From: Rickettsiaceae bacterium
Lineage (GTDB): Bacteria; Pseudomonadota; Alphaproteobacteria; Rickettsiales; Rickettsiaceae
DNA: 64,000 nucleotides
NCBI GenBank assembly: GCA_024236375.1
Contig: JACKKP010000005.1
Span: 1 to 64,000, forward strand
Direction: 5' to 3'
Below are positions 8,809-17,207 of this stretch, in pieces. The translations under genes were made by a program, and so were the position numbers. Below the pieces are notes generated by a model. The model was not told where the DNA came from. It made no database searches and saw nothing but the letters and a program-made list of their open reading frames with translations. Position 1 is the first letter of the stretch; each line of letters opens with the position of its first letter.

Positions 8809-9174
8809 AATTCATCACAATATACTCATGTATTTTACCCCTATCACTTAAAAACATTGTTTGCAGATATAAGCATAGTCTTTTATCTCAAGACTTGGTT
8901 ATGGACTTCTCAAAAATGATAGGATAATCTAAAAGTCAATTATCATCTCCTGACTTACTTATATAACTTCTATCATGAAAAGAGACACAACTCTCCTCTG
9001 GCATGTGGTCAAGTTTGTTCTTCTAAGACTTTAAAATCGCTAATAACATCTCTTTCTGTTTCTGTCTTTCTCGTGACGTCATCTTAAGATCTTACAAAAT
9101 TCATATAATTTAGCAAAGTCACTATACAATGCTAAATAAATATTGTGTTCCTCAAACTTAATCGTTGAATTCAT
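8809..9174 (-). pseudogene. Possible decayed gene in a 580-base gap
   Basis: The stretch 8809-9390 has no intact gene of normal size. On the minus strand a 31-codon frame begins at ATG 9174 (MNSTIKFEEHNIYLALYSDF...) and ends at 9079. Its stop overlaps an ATG (9082) of a second frame reading MTSRERQKQKEMLLAILKS. That second frame then runs to ruvX with only about three internal stops in 90 codons, few for DNA this AT-rich. It looks like a frameshifted, stop-riddled remnant, but it could also be chance. The family is unknown. The remainder, 9175-9330, shows nothing I can name. Confidence 0.35.
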
Positions 9175-9332
9175 AAAAACAGCACTGTAACTTACTTAAT
9201 TAATCAAATTAGCTCTGCAGCGAAAATATATTAAAACTTCATTGAAATAACTATAACTTATAGTCTTGATAATGCGCTGAATACTATTATATGTATCAAG
9301 CTGATTTCAATAATTTTTGATACATAAATAAA

Positions 9333-9365
9333 AAAAGATAGCAAACTAAATATTTGCTATCTTTT
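9333..9365 (-). terminator. Rho-independent terminator of rpsU
   Basis: A perfect 13-bp stem pairs 9333-9345 with 9353-9365 (TTTGCTATCTTTT), with a 7-base loop. On the minus strand a run of seven T follows. It lies 26 bases beyond the rpsU stop. Confidence 0.9.
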
Positions 9366-9390
9366 CAATAAGATATACTAGATTTTAAAA

Positions 9391-9594
9391 CTAGTCTTCC
9401 ATTCTTCTTCTACGGTTATTCTTACGAATACGGCGCTCTGATTCTTGTCTTTCACGTACTTTTTTTACTGAATCTGGTTCATAAAAACGAGACATCTTCA
9501 TCATACGAAAAATAAGCTCTCTTTGCATTTTACGTTTGAGATCTTTAATCGCTTTTTCACCGTTTCCACCGTGGACGCTGATATGCACTGCCAT
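9391..9594 (-). CDS. rpsU: Ribosomal protein bS21
   Basis: This small, very basic 67-residue protein matches bS21 of the 30S subunit. Features include EKAIKDLKRKMQREL, the FYEPDSVKKVRERQESERRIRK body and an Arg-rich tail (NNRRRRMED). The start ATG is preceded by a strong Shine-Dalgarno AAGGGGG. It has its own promoter (9640-9668) and terminator, so it is monocistronic. It is divergent from the COQ9-ileS pair. Confidence 0.95.
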   Translation of the reverse strand: MAVHISVHGGNGEKAIKDLKRKMQRELIFRMMKMSRFYEPDSVKKVRERQESERRIRKNNRRRRMED

Positions 9595-9624
9595 TAAATT
9601 ACCCCCTTAAGGTTGGCTTTTAAG

Positions 9625-9653
9625 TTGTAATAACAGCTTATTATCTATATACT
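9625..9653 (+). promoter_or_regulatory. Candidate promoter of the COQ9-ileS unit
   Basis: TTGTAA (9625-9630), a 17-base spacer and TATACT (9648-9653) lie 42 bases before the COQ9-domain ATG. It interleaves with the opposite-strand rpsU promoter, so the two may compete for RNA polymerase. Confidence 0.5.
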
Positions 9654-9668
9654 CCCAACTATTGTCAA
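9640..9668 (-). promoter_or_regulatory. Sigma-70 promoter of rpsU
   Basis: On the minus strand TTGACA (9668-9663) is spaced 17 bases from GATAAT (9645-9640), about 45 bases upstream of the rpsU ATG. This is close to consensus with ideal spacing. Confidence 0.7.
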
Positions 9669-9695
9669 GATAAAACTTTAGTGAGAGTATAATTT

Positions 9696-10337
9696 ATGCG
9701 CGATATTAAGGAAGAATATGATTGCTTAAAAAAAACATTTTTACAAGATTTCTTGCAATTATTAACGGACCCCAAAATCACAGAGATTAATGAAGAAATT
9801 GCGCAAAAAACATCTATTACCATAGGCAAAGAACAAAATTTTTATTTAATATTATTTCCTGGCAATATCCCAGAAATTATCGAAGAGTTATCTGACTATT
9901 TCGATCAAAAAATGTTTGAAGAATGCCAAGTAAAATTTACTAATATTAAATCTATCAGAGAAAAAATCAGTATTGCAATTAAATATAGGCTTGCTTATGT
10001 TGTCCCAATACAGGTGCAGAAAAAAATTGCTGCATATCATTCTTCCATAGTAAATATAGCCTCCAATCTCAAAATTTATGCCAAAACATGTGATATTATA
10101 TGGCGATTAGCCGGAGATCAATCCACTGACTTTAATTATTATACTAAGAGAGCTTTATTATTACCAATTTACATGCGCGCTATTTCAATTTATTGCCAAG
10201 ATAGTTTTAAAAATTATGATAAAACTGAGATTTTTGTGAAAAATGCTCTTGATAAAGTAGTAAATATTGCTAGTTTAAAACAGAAAATCAAACTACCTAA
10301 AAAAGAAAATATTCCTATATTACGTTTATTTTTGTAA
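9696..10337 (+). CDS. COQ9-domain protein (ubiquinone biosynthesis)
   Basis: This 213-residue protein has the COQ9 C-terminal signature, IWRLAGDQSTDFNYYTKRALLLPIY, followed by the usual helix. In mitochondria COQ9 binds lipids and assists COQ7 in ubiquinone synthesis. Alphaproteobacterial members are assumed to do likewise. The N-terminal half is a helical TetR-like fold in the family and is weakly conserved here. The ATG 9696 was chosen from the promoter position. ubiA lies elsewhere in the window (59363-60226), supporting an active ubiquinone pathway. ileS follows 75 bases downstream. Confidence 0.85.
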   Translation: MRDIKEEYDCLKKTFLQDFLQLLTDPKITEINEEIAQKTSITIGKEQNFYLILFPGNIPEIIEELSDYFDQKMFEECQVKFTNIKSIREKISIAIKYRLAYVVPIQVQKKIAAYHSSIVNIASNLKIYAKTCDIIWRLAGDQSTDFNYYTKRALLLPIYMRAISIYCQDSFKNYDKTEIFVKNALDKVVNIASLKQKIKLPKKENIPILRLFL

Positions 10338-10412
10338 ATAACTATTGGTTAGTTATAGATCTCAAAAAATATATAAAAATCATTATATTTAAAAATTACT
10401 ATAGACATTTTT

Positions 10413-13400
10413 ATGGATCAAAAAACAATTTACCCAAATATTAAATCAGAAGTTAATTTTGCCGAAATAGAAAAAGAAGTACTAAATTATTGGCAAGAAA
10501 ATAAGACTTTTGAAAAATCTATCAATCAATATAAAACAAATCATCAAGATCGAAGCAAAGAATTTGTTTTTTATGATGGACCACCTTTTGCTAATGGCTT
10601 ACCCCATTATGGGCATTTACTGACGGGATTTATCAAAGATACTTACGCAAGATATCAAACAACTAAAGGCAAAAAAGTTGAAAGGCGCTTTGGTTGGGAT
10701 TGCCACGGACTTCCTGCTGAAATGGGAGCTGAAAAAGAATTAGGTTTTTCAGGACGAATAGCAATTACTGAATATGGAATTGCCAAATTTAATCAACATT
10801 GTGAAACCTCTGTAATGAAATATTCAACTCAATGGGAAGAATATGTCAATAGACAAGCAAGATGGGTAGATTTCAAAAACGCATATAAAACAATGGACAA
10901 AAATTATATGGAGTCGGTTTTATGGGCATTTCATACACTTTATAAAAAAGGACTAATTTATGAATCAATGCGCGTTATGCCATATTCATGGGCTTGTGAG
11001 ACACCTTTATCTAATTTTGAAACAAGATTAGATAATTCATATCGTGAAAAGGCTGATAAAGCAGTTACTCTGACATTTAAATTGAAAACTATTCCACAAA
11101 ATTTACCACAAAATTGTACTGAATATAAAATATTTGCTTGGACCACTACTCCGTGGACTTTGCCGGCTAATTTAGCTCTCGCCGTAGCAGCAGAAGTAGA
11201 CTATGCCTGCGTGATAAAAGATAAAATCTGTTATATATTGGGCAGTTTCGCATTGGATAATTATAAAAAAGAATTAGATTTAACCGAAAATGACAAAATC
11301 ATTACGATTAAAGGTAGTGATTTAGCAACTTGTCTTTATGAGCCGGTTTTTGATTATTTCAAGGATCATTCAAATAGTTTTAGAATTTTTACCGCAGATT
11401 TTGTAATAGAAGGAGACGGAACAGGCATAGTGCATATTGCGCCCGGCTTTGGTGAGGATGATCAAATTTTATGTAACGCTAATAATATAGAATTAGTATG
11501 CCCTGTAGACAATGCAGGAAAATTCACTAATGAAGTATCTGACTTCCAAGGAATGCAAGTATTTGAGGCAAATGATCCGATTATTATATGGCTCAAAAAG
11601 CATGGGTTTTGGGTTAGAACTGAACAATATCTTCATAATTACCCGCATTGTTGGAGAACTGATACTCCATTAATATATAAAGCAGTACCTTCTTGGTATG
11701 TCAAAGTTACCGATTTCAAAGACAGAATGGTAGAGTTAAATCAAGGGATTAATTGGATTCCAGGGCATGTCCAAGACGGATTATTTGGCAAGTGGTTAGA
11801 AAACGCCAGAGATTGGTCAATTAGCAGAAATAGATTCTGGGGCACACCAATCCCTGTATGGAAATCTGATGACCCTAACTATCCAAGAATAGATGTTTAT
11901 GGTTCAATTGAAGCACTTGAAAAAGATTTCAATGTAAAAATAGAAAATTTACATCGTCCATATATAGATCAATTAACTAGGCCCAATCCTGACGACCCAA
12001 CTGGTAAATCAATAATGCGTCGTGTAGAAGATGTATTTGACTGTTGGTTCGAAAGTGGTTCAATGCCTTATGGACAAGTACACTACCCATTTGAAAATAA
12101 AGAATGGTTTGAAAATCATTTTCCAGCTGATTTTATTGTTGAATATACTGCTCAAACTAGAGGTTGGTTTTATACTTTAATGGTGTTATCTACAGCTTTA
12201 TTTGACCGTCAGCCATTTTTAAATTGTATTTGTCATGGGGTAATTTTAGATTCAACAGGACAAAAACTTTCAAAGCGTTTAAATAATTATGCTGACCCAT
12301 TGGAATTATTTGACAAATATGGCTCTGATGCGCTCAGAGTAACAATGTTGTCTTCAACAGTTACTAAAGGACAGGAATTACTTATAGATAAAGAAGGCAA
12401 GATGGTTTATGAACAATTAAGATTATTCATCAAACCAATCTGGAACTCATACCATTTCTTCTGTTTATATGGTAATATAGATCAAATTAGAGCTGAAGTG
12501 CAATTTAATTTTAGTAATAAGCTAGATCAATATATTATCTACAAACTAAAAATAGCAGTTGAGAAAATTCAAATATATATGGACGAATTTGACAGTCAGT
12601 CAGCTTATCAAATTATTGGGGATTTCTTTGAGACTTTAAATAACTGGTATATCAGACGTAGTAGAACACGTTTTTGGACATCTGAGCATTCAACTGACAA
12701 GACTGATGCATATAACACACTTTATACCTGCCTTACAATTATGATGGAGGCTATATCGTCTTTATTACCAATGATTTCTGAATATATATATAGAGGCCTT
12801 ACTAATAAAGAGAGCGTACATTTAGAGCGTTACCCAGATTTATCTCATATTACAACTAATAATGAATTAGTTGCTATCATGGATGAAGTGATGGATATTT
12901 GTAATAGCGCTTTATTTATACGTAGCGAAGAAAATATCCGAATTCGTCAACCTTTACCTCAAATTACTATAATAGCAGAAAATAGTAAGAAATTTGCTGA
13001 GTTTGCTAACATTATTCAAGAAGAAATTAATGTTAAAGAAATAAGCTATAGTGAGGATATAGGTAGCTTTGCTGAAAAAAAATTATCTATTAATTTTTCT
13101 ATTTTAGGTAAAAGATTACCACACAAAATGAAGGATATAATTGCTGCATCTAGGAAAAATGAATGGAAATGTGAAAATAATATTTTATATATAGCAGGCG
13201 AAATTCTACACGAAGAGGAATATTCAATCATATTAGATACAAAATTAAAAGGAGTTAAAGCTTTATCTTCTAATCGTGCTATGATAGTTTTGGACCTCGA
13301 AATCAGCACGCAATTGAAATTAGAAGGTAATGCACGTGATATTATCCGATTAGTTCAACAAGCTCGTAAAGATGCTGGATTAGAAGTATCTGATCGCATT

Positions 13401-13571
13401 GCACTTGAAATATTGACTCCAGATCCTGAATTAAAACAAAGTCTTTTCGTGTTTACTAAGATCATTGAAGAACAAACTCTCAGTCAATTTATGCATCTGC
13501 AACAAATTGATTACCAAAGCGAACAATCTGTTATGAACAAGACATTATCAATTAGAATTGCAAAGTTATAG
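10413..13571 (+). CDS. ileS: Isoleucyl-tRNA synthetase
   Basis: This is a class I aminoacyl-tRNA synthetase of 1,052 residues. The HIGH motif is HYGH at 65-68 (PPFANGLPHYGHLL). The KMSKS motif is a variant, KLSKR, at 618-622. The CP1 editing domain lies between them, with WTTTPWTLPANLALAV. The length, the motif wording and the long anticodon-binding region fit the eukaryote/archaeal-like IleRS type found in Rickettsiales. This type is also associated with low mupirocin sensitivity. The zinc-finger C-terminus of the E. coli type is absent. Confidence 0.95.
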   Translation: MDQKTIYPNIKSEVNFAEIEKEVLNYWQENKTFEKSINQYKTNHQDRSKEFVFYDGPPFANGLPHYGHLLTGFIKDTYARYQTTKGKKVERRFGWDCHGLPAEMGAEKELGFSGRIAITEYGIAKFNQHCETSVMKYSTQWEEYVNRQARWVDFKNAYKTMDKNYMESVLWAFHTLYKKGLIYESMRVMPYSWACETPLSNFETRLDNSYREKADKAVTLTFKLKTIPQNLPQNCTEYKIFAWTTTPWTLPANLALAVAAEVDYACVIKDKICYILGSFALDNYKKELDLTENDKIITIKGSDLATCLYEPVFDYFKDHSNSFRIFTADFVIEGDGTGIVHIAPGFGEDDQILCNANNIELVCPVDNAGKFTNEVSDFQGMQVFEANDPIIIWLKKHGFWVRTEQYLHNYPHCWRTDTPLIYKAVPSWYVKVTDFKDRMVELNQGINWIPGHVQDGLFGKWLENARDWSISRNRFWGTPIPVWKSDDPNYPRIDVYGSIEALEKDFNVKIENLHRPYIDQLTRPNPDDPTGKSIMRRVEDVFDCWFESGSMPYGQVHYPFENKEWFENHFPADFIVEYTAQTRGWFYTLMVLSTALFDRQPFLNCICHGVILDSTGQKLSKRLNNYADPLELFDKYGSDALRVTMLSSTVTKGQELLIDKEGKMVYEQLRLFIKPIWNSYHFFCLYGNIDQIRAEVQFNFSNKLDQYIIYKLKIAVEKIQIYMDEFDSQSAYQIIGDFFETLNNWYIRRSRTRFWTSEHSTDKTDAYNTLYTCLTIMMEAISSLLPMISEYIYRGLTNKESVHLERYPDLSHITTNNELVAIMDEVMDICNSALFIRSEENIRIRQPLPQITIIAENSKKFAEFANIIQEEINVKEISYSEDIGSFAEKKLSINFSILGKRLPHKMKDIIAASRKNEWKCENNILYIAGEILHEEEYSIILDTKLKGVKALSSNRAMIVLDLEISTQLKLEGNARDIIRLVQQARKDAGLEVSDRIALEILTPDPELKQSLFVFTKIIEEQTLSQFMHLQQIDYQSEQSVMNKTLSIRIAKL

Positions 13572-13583
13572 CAGCGTTAAATA

Positions 13584-13609
13584 AGATTAGAGAATAATAT
13601 CTCTAATCT
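13584..13609. terminator. Hairpin between convergent ileS and HlyD genes
   Basis: A perfect 10-bp inverted repeat (13584-13593 and 13600-13609, AGATTAGAGA / TCTCTAATCT) with a 6-base loop lies in the 50-base gap between two convergent genes. No T-run follows on either strand, so its termination efficiency is unclear. A shared terminator is the best guess. Confidence 0.5.
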
Positions 13610-13621
13610 CAGGTTGTATAA

Positions 13622-14956
13622 TTATCTTTTAGAGAAGGATGAGTCTACAGATTTATATATTGGTTGCAAAAGATAAGAAATAATAGACCTACTTCCTGCA
13701 ATAATATCAACTTGTGCTACCATACCAGCAATTATTATGTTTTTAGTTGGATCATTACCAAAATAATTTTTAGTTAATGAGACCCTGCCTTTATAATATC
13801 TCTCTCCACTCTCATCTTCAAATGCAGATGGAGAAATATATATTAATTCTCCATCAAGAGTACCATATTTTGAATAATCATAAGTACTAATCTTTACTTG
13901 CGCTTTTTGCCCTAAGGATATATAACCTATATCTCTGGGGTTAATATTGATCTCAACAATTAACCCCCCTTCTAATGGGACAATTTCAGCTAAAATTCTT
14001 CCCGCGTCCACTACTCCTCCTAAAGTTTTAATATTTAAAACTTTGATATAACCATCTAGTGGAGCTCTGATTTCCAAACGATTTACTCGATCTTGATATT
14101 TATCTATTACTTCTTTTGTTTGAGATAGTTCTGTTTCTATTTGACTTAACTGCTCATAAGAACGATCTATAAAATCTGAATATAAAAATTCTAAACGATT
14201 TTTATATTCGTTCAGTGAAGATTGTGCTTGTTCAATGATTGACTGATTTTCTTGCATATCAGCTATAATTGAATTTAGCTGCTTTTGAGCTTGAATATAT
14301 TGAAATTTACTAACATTTCCTGTTTTATATAAATTTCCTTTTATTTTATTTTCTTCTTGCACAAGTTCTAAATTTTTTTCGTAAGATATCTGTTTTTTTA
14401 ATAATCCTTCAATTAAAGAGGCTTTCTGATTTATTTGCTCTTCTATGATCTCACGTTCATCTTCACGTGCTCTTAAAACAGATTCATATATTTTTAATTG
14501 TTCTTCAGCTAGTTCTTTACTTTCTTGATTATTTTCTATTGGAAATTGTGGCGGTACATTATTAATTATAGCTCTTAGTCTAGTCGCTCTATATTCTAAG
14601 GCAATTTTTCGTAAATTTAATGACTCCAAATCACTTATTGCTGAAGAACCATCCAATCTAATTAGGATATCACCTTTTTTTACCAAATCTCCTTCTTTAA
14701 CTTTAATCTCTGAAATGATTCCACCTTCAAGATGTTGTATTAATTGAATATTTTTAGTAGGCACTATATTACCATGAGTAGTAGCTACTTCTTCAACTTG
14801 CGTTAAACTAGCCCATAAAATCAGAATCAATACTGCAAGACTAATGATAAACAAAGCTTTTCTTACCAACCCTAAGTCAGCTTTCTCTTCTATTAATGCC
14901 GATTGAGACAAATATCTCAATTGGTCTATTTTCGAATCAGGCGTATCATTCTCCAT
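13622..14956 (-). CDS. HlyD-family membrane-fusion protein of a type I secretion system
   Basis: This 444-residue periplasmic adaptor links an inner-membrane ABC exporter to a TolC-like outer-membrane channel. A short cytoplasmic N-terminus is followed by one membrane segment at about 34-51. Next come a half-lipoyl domain (HGNIVPTKNIQLIQHLEGGII), a long coiled coil (about 95-290) and the second half-lipoyl motif (LEIRAPLDGYIKVL). The C-terminal beta region ends near the last residues. It begins 9 bases after the second ABC subunit stops, so it is the last gene of the secretion operon. The outer-membrane partner is not in the window. Confidence 0.93.
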   Translation of the reverse strand: MENDTPDSKIDQLRYLSQSALIEEKADLGLVRKALFIISLAVLILILWASLTQVEEVATTHGNIVPTKNIQLIQHLEGGIISEIKVKEGDLVKKGDILIRLDGSSAISDLESLNLRKIALEYRATRLRAIINNVPPQFPIENNQESKELAEEQLKIYESVLRAREDEREIIEEQINQKASLIEGLLKKQISYEKNLELVQEENKIKGNLYKTGNVSKFQYIQAQKQLNSIIADMQENQSIIEQAQSSLNEYKNRLEFLYSDFIDRSYEQLSQIETELSQTKEVIDKYQDRVNRLEIRAPLDGYIKVLNIKTLGGVVDAGRILAEIVPLEGGLIVEININPRDIGYISLGQKAQVKISTYDYSKYGTLDGELIYISPSAFEDESGERYYKGRVSLTKNYFGNDPTKNIIIAGMVAQVDIIAGSRSIISYLLQPIYKSVDSSFSKR

Positions 14957-14965
14957 TTTTGGCTC

Positions 14966-17203
14966 CTATTTTTTGCTATTTGGCTTATTTTGTGACTGAT
15001 TTTTTTCTATTATTAATGGTTGCTTACCTAGAGTTAATACTATTATTTTATCAGCATATTCTAGATATTCTTTTCTTTGACTAATAAAAAAAACAGTTTT
15101 CTTACTTTGTTTGCAATCTTTAATCATTTGCATATATAATTTACCCAATTTATCATTTAATAAGTAATTGGGTAATTCATCTAATAATATCAGATTAGAA
15201 TTTCTTACCAGAACTCTAGCAAAATTTAATTTATACATTAAATCACTATCTAATGGTTCAAATTCACTTCCTATAATAGTTTCAATACCATTATCTAATT
15301 TATTTATATCATCAAGTGCATCTGCATTTTTTAAAGCTAAATTTAACCCTTCTGAAGTAATGAATGGATTCATCAAACTAATATTTTCTTTGATGGTGCC
15401 TTCAAAAAAATTAGGTAACTGAGGCATATATGAAATATAACTTCTCAGTTCTATTGGATCTAATTGTTTTATATTGGTACCGTCAATAGTGACCACCCCA
15501 GTTTGAGGGTGATATAAGCCATTAAGCAGTTTTAACAACGAGCTTTTTCCAGATCCATTGGCACCAGTAATTGCAATTATTTCACCAGGTTTTGTATTTA
15601 AATCTAAACCAAATAATAAAGGCTCTGTGTCTCTACTATAGCGCAATCCTATAGCACTTAACTTGACATGCCCTTCCATTTTATATATTGGTTTACTTGT
15701 CATTAAAGGTTGTGTTTCTAATTCAGTGTTCATTAACTGATTAATTTGACTAATACTATCTTTGAGTTGAATGAATCTTGGTAATGCTAAGGTCAAAATC
15801 TGCATAGGGCCGACTATTCGCCAGATTAATAATATAGTTGCCACTAATGCACCTACAGTAATAGACCCTTTCCACACTAAGTGCACCCCGAATGTCATCA
15901 CAGCTACACCACACATTAATACTATAGCCCTGGTGAAATTTTCTACTATGCTTGATATAAACATCATTTGGAATTTACTAGTGACTGCATCACTAAGTTT
16001 ATCTTTGTATCTCGACCACCAATTATTAGCAATACCGTTAATATGTAAAGCGTCAATTTTGATTAAAGTTTCTACCTCATGTTGATTTTTAATACTGCCA
16101 CTATTTGCACTTTCTTTAATTGATACCACCCAGCTAGAATAAATAATTATTAAAAATAAAATAAATAAAAGCGCTACTGACACCGGAATAAGAAATAACG
16201 GACCAGCAATGAACCAGATTGCTGCAAGTAATATAACAGTAAAAGGTAGCTCAATCATCACTCCAAATAATGAGCCAGTAAAAAACTGTCTTATTGATTC
16301 AAATGATCTAAGTCGAGCAATTTGTGCTGCAATTGGTATAGTTTCTGTATTATGAGCTTTAGTAAAAACTAATCTCTCAAAAATTGCTGTACTAATTATG
16401 TTATCAAGCCTTGCTCCCAGCCACACCAAAGCCCTCAGTCTATAAATACGTAACGCAGATTCAGCACCAAATGCTACACTTATCCCTATCATAATTATCA
16501 ATAAAGTATCCACAGCTCGAGTATCTATTACCCAGTCATATATTGAAGTGATAAAAAGAGGCATTGAGAGCGCAAAAATATTAATAAAAATACTAGCTAA
16601 TATTACTTTATTGATAATAGGTCTAAATCTAGAAAAAATAATTGCAAACCAACTAAATCCAATTGATTTTTTTGCCTGAATTTCTTCTTCTAATTGATGT
16701 GAATTGATCTTTTCAAAAAAATATGCTGTACCAGCGTCATATTGCTTTGCTTCTATGTGTACTAAAGCTTTCACCTCAGCATCAAATGCTACTATATGTT
16801 GCTCTTGCCGATTTAGCAGCACTAACACTTTATTTATTGGACCCTTAATAATATAAAGACAAGGCATTAACCGTGGGTCAATGTCATTAATATCTATTTG
16901 CATTTCGTGGCTTATATAACCTAAATCTGCCATCGAATCACATATATCAACTAAATCTATATCTGTTTTTTTGCGTAGAGGTAGACTATATAACGCATTT
17001 TTTATATTACCACTCCAATCAAAGGCATTAAGTAACATAAGCATTGCACTAATATATAAATTATCAATTGCTAAGGGAGTAATTTTTTGATAACGCTCGA
17101 ATAATTCCATCAAAGTTTTGATCCGTTCATTATCAATATTGTCTTGCTTGAACTTAATTAAAATATCACTATTTTTTTTATTCCTGCGCATTTTTAAAGT
17201 CAT
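14966..17203 (-). CDS. Type I secretion ABC exporter, subunit 2 (peptidase-like N-domain, ATPase-competent motifs)
   Basis: This 745-residue HlyB/LapB-like exporter has an N-terminal C39-like domain (1-160) without a recognisable catalytic Cys. Six membrane segments follow (PLFITSIYDWVIDTRAVDTL), then the nucleotide-binding domain. Walker A is intact, GANGSGKSS (547-555). The Q-loop PQ is present, and Walker B ends in LLDE (D675, E676). The ABC signature is lost: LSGGQ reads LDSDL (651-655). The D-loop is altered, and the H-loop His is replaced by Gln (ISQR). ATG 17203 lies 4 bases after the preceding gene's stop; a TTG at 17233 is possible. The defects complement those of subunit 1. Confidence 0.9.
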   Translation of the reverse strand: MTLKMRRNKKNSDILIKFKQDNIDNERIKTLMELFERYQKITPLAIDNLYISAMLMLLNAFDWSGNIKNALYSLPLRKKTDIDLVDICDSMADLGYISHEMQIDINDIDPRLMPCLYIIKGPINKVLVLLNRQEQHIVAFDAEVKALVHIEAKQYDAGTAYFFEKINSHQLEEEIQAKKSIGFSWFAIIFSRFRPIINKVILASIFINIFALSMPLFITSIYDWVIDTRAVDTLLIIMIGISVAFGAESALRIYRLRALVWLGARLDNIISTAIFERLVFTKAHNTETIPIAAQIARLRSFESIRQFFTGSLFGVMIELPFTVILLAAIWFIAGPLFLIPVSVALLFILFLIIIYSSWVVSIKESANSGSIKNQHEVETLIKIDALHINGIANNWWSRYKDKLSDAVTSKFQMMFISSIVENFTRAIVLMCGVAVMTFGVHLVWKGSITVGALVATILLIWRIVGPMQILTLALPRFIQLKDSISQINQLMNTELETQPLMTSKPIYKMEGHVKLSAIGLRYSRDTEPLLFGLDLNTKPGEIIAITGANGSGKSSLLKLLNGLYHPQTGVVTIDGTNIKQLDPIELRSYISYMPQLPNFFEGTIKENISLMNPFITSEGLNLALKNADALDDINKLDNGIETIIGSEFEPLDSDLMYKLNFARVLVRNSNLILLDELPNYLLNDKLGKLYMQMIKDCKQSKKTVFFISQRKEYLEYADKIIVLTLGKQPLIIEKNQSQNKPNSKK

Positions 17204-17207
17204 AATT

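Noticed and set aside
15771..16085. A 104-residue plus-strand ORF inside the ABC exporter gene
   Set aside because: Opposite to a clear transmembrane ABC frame, with no family resemblance and no ribosome-binding site.
14966..17203. Bacteriocin exporter with C39 peptidase
   Set aside because: The N-terminal domain lacks a recognisable catalytic Cys motif, and the neighbouring cargo is an RTX protein, not a double-glycine peptide.
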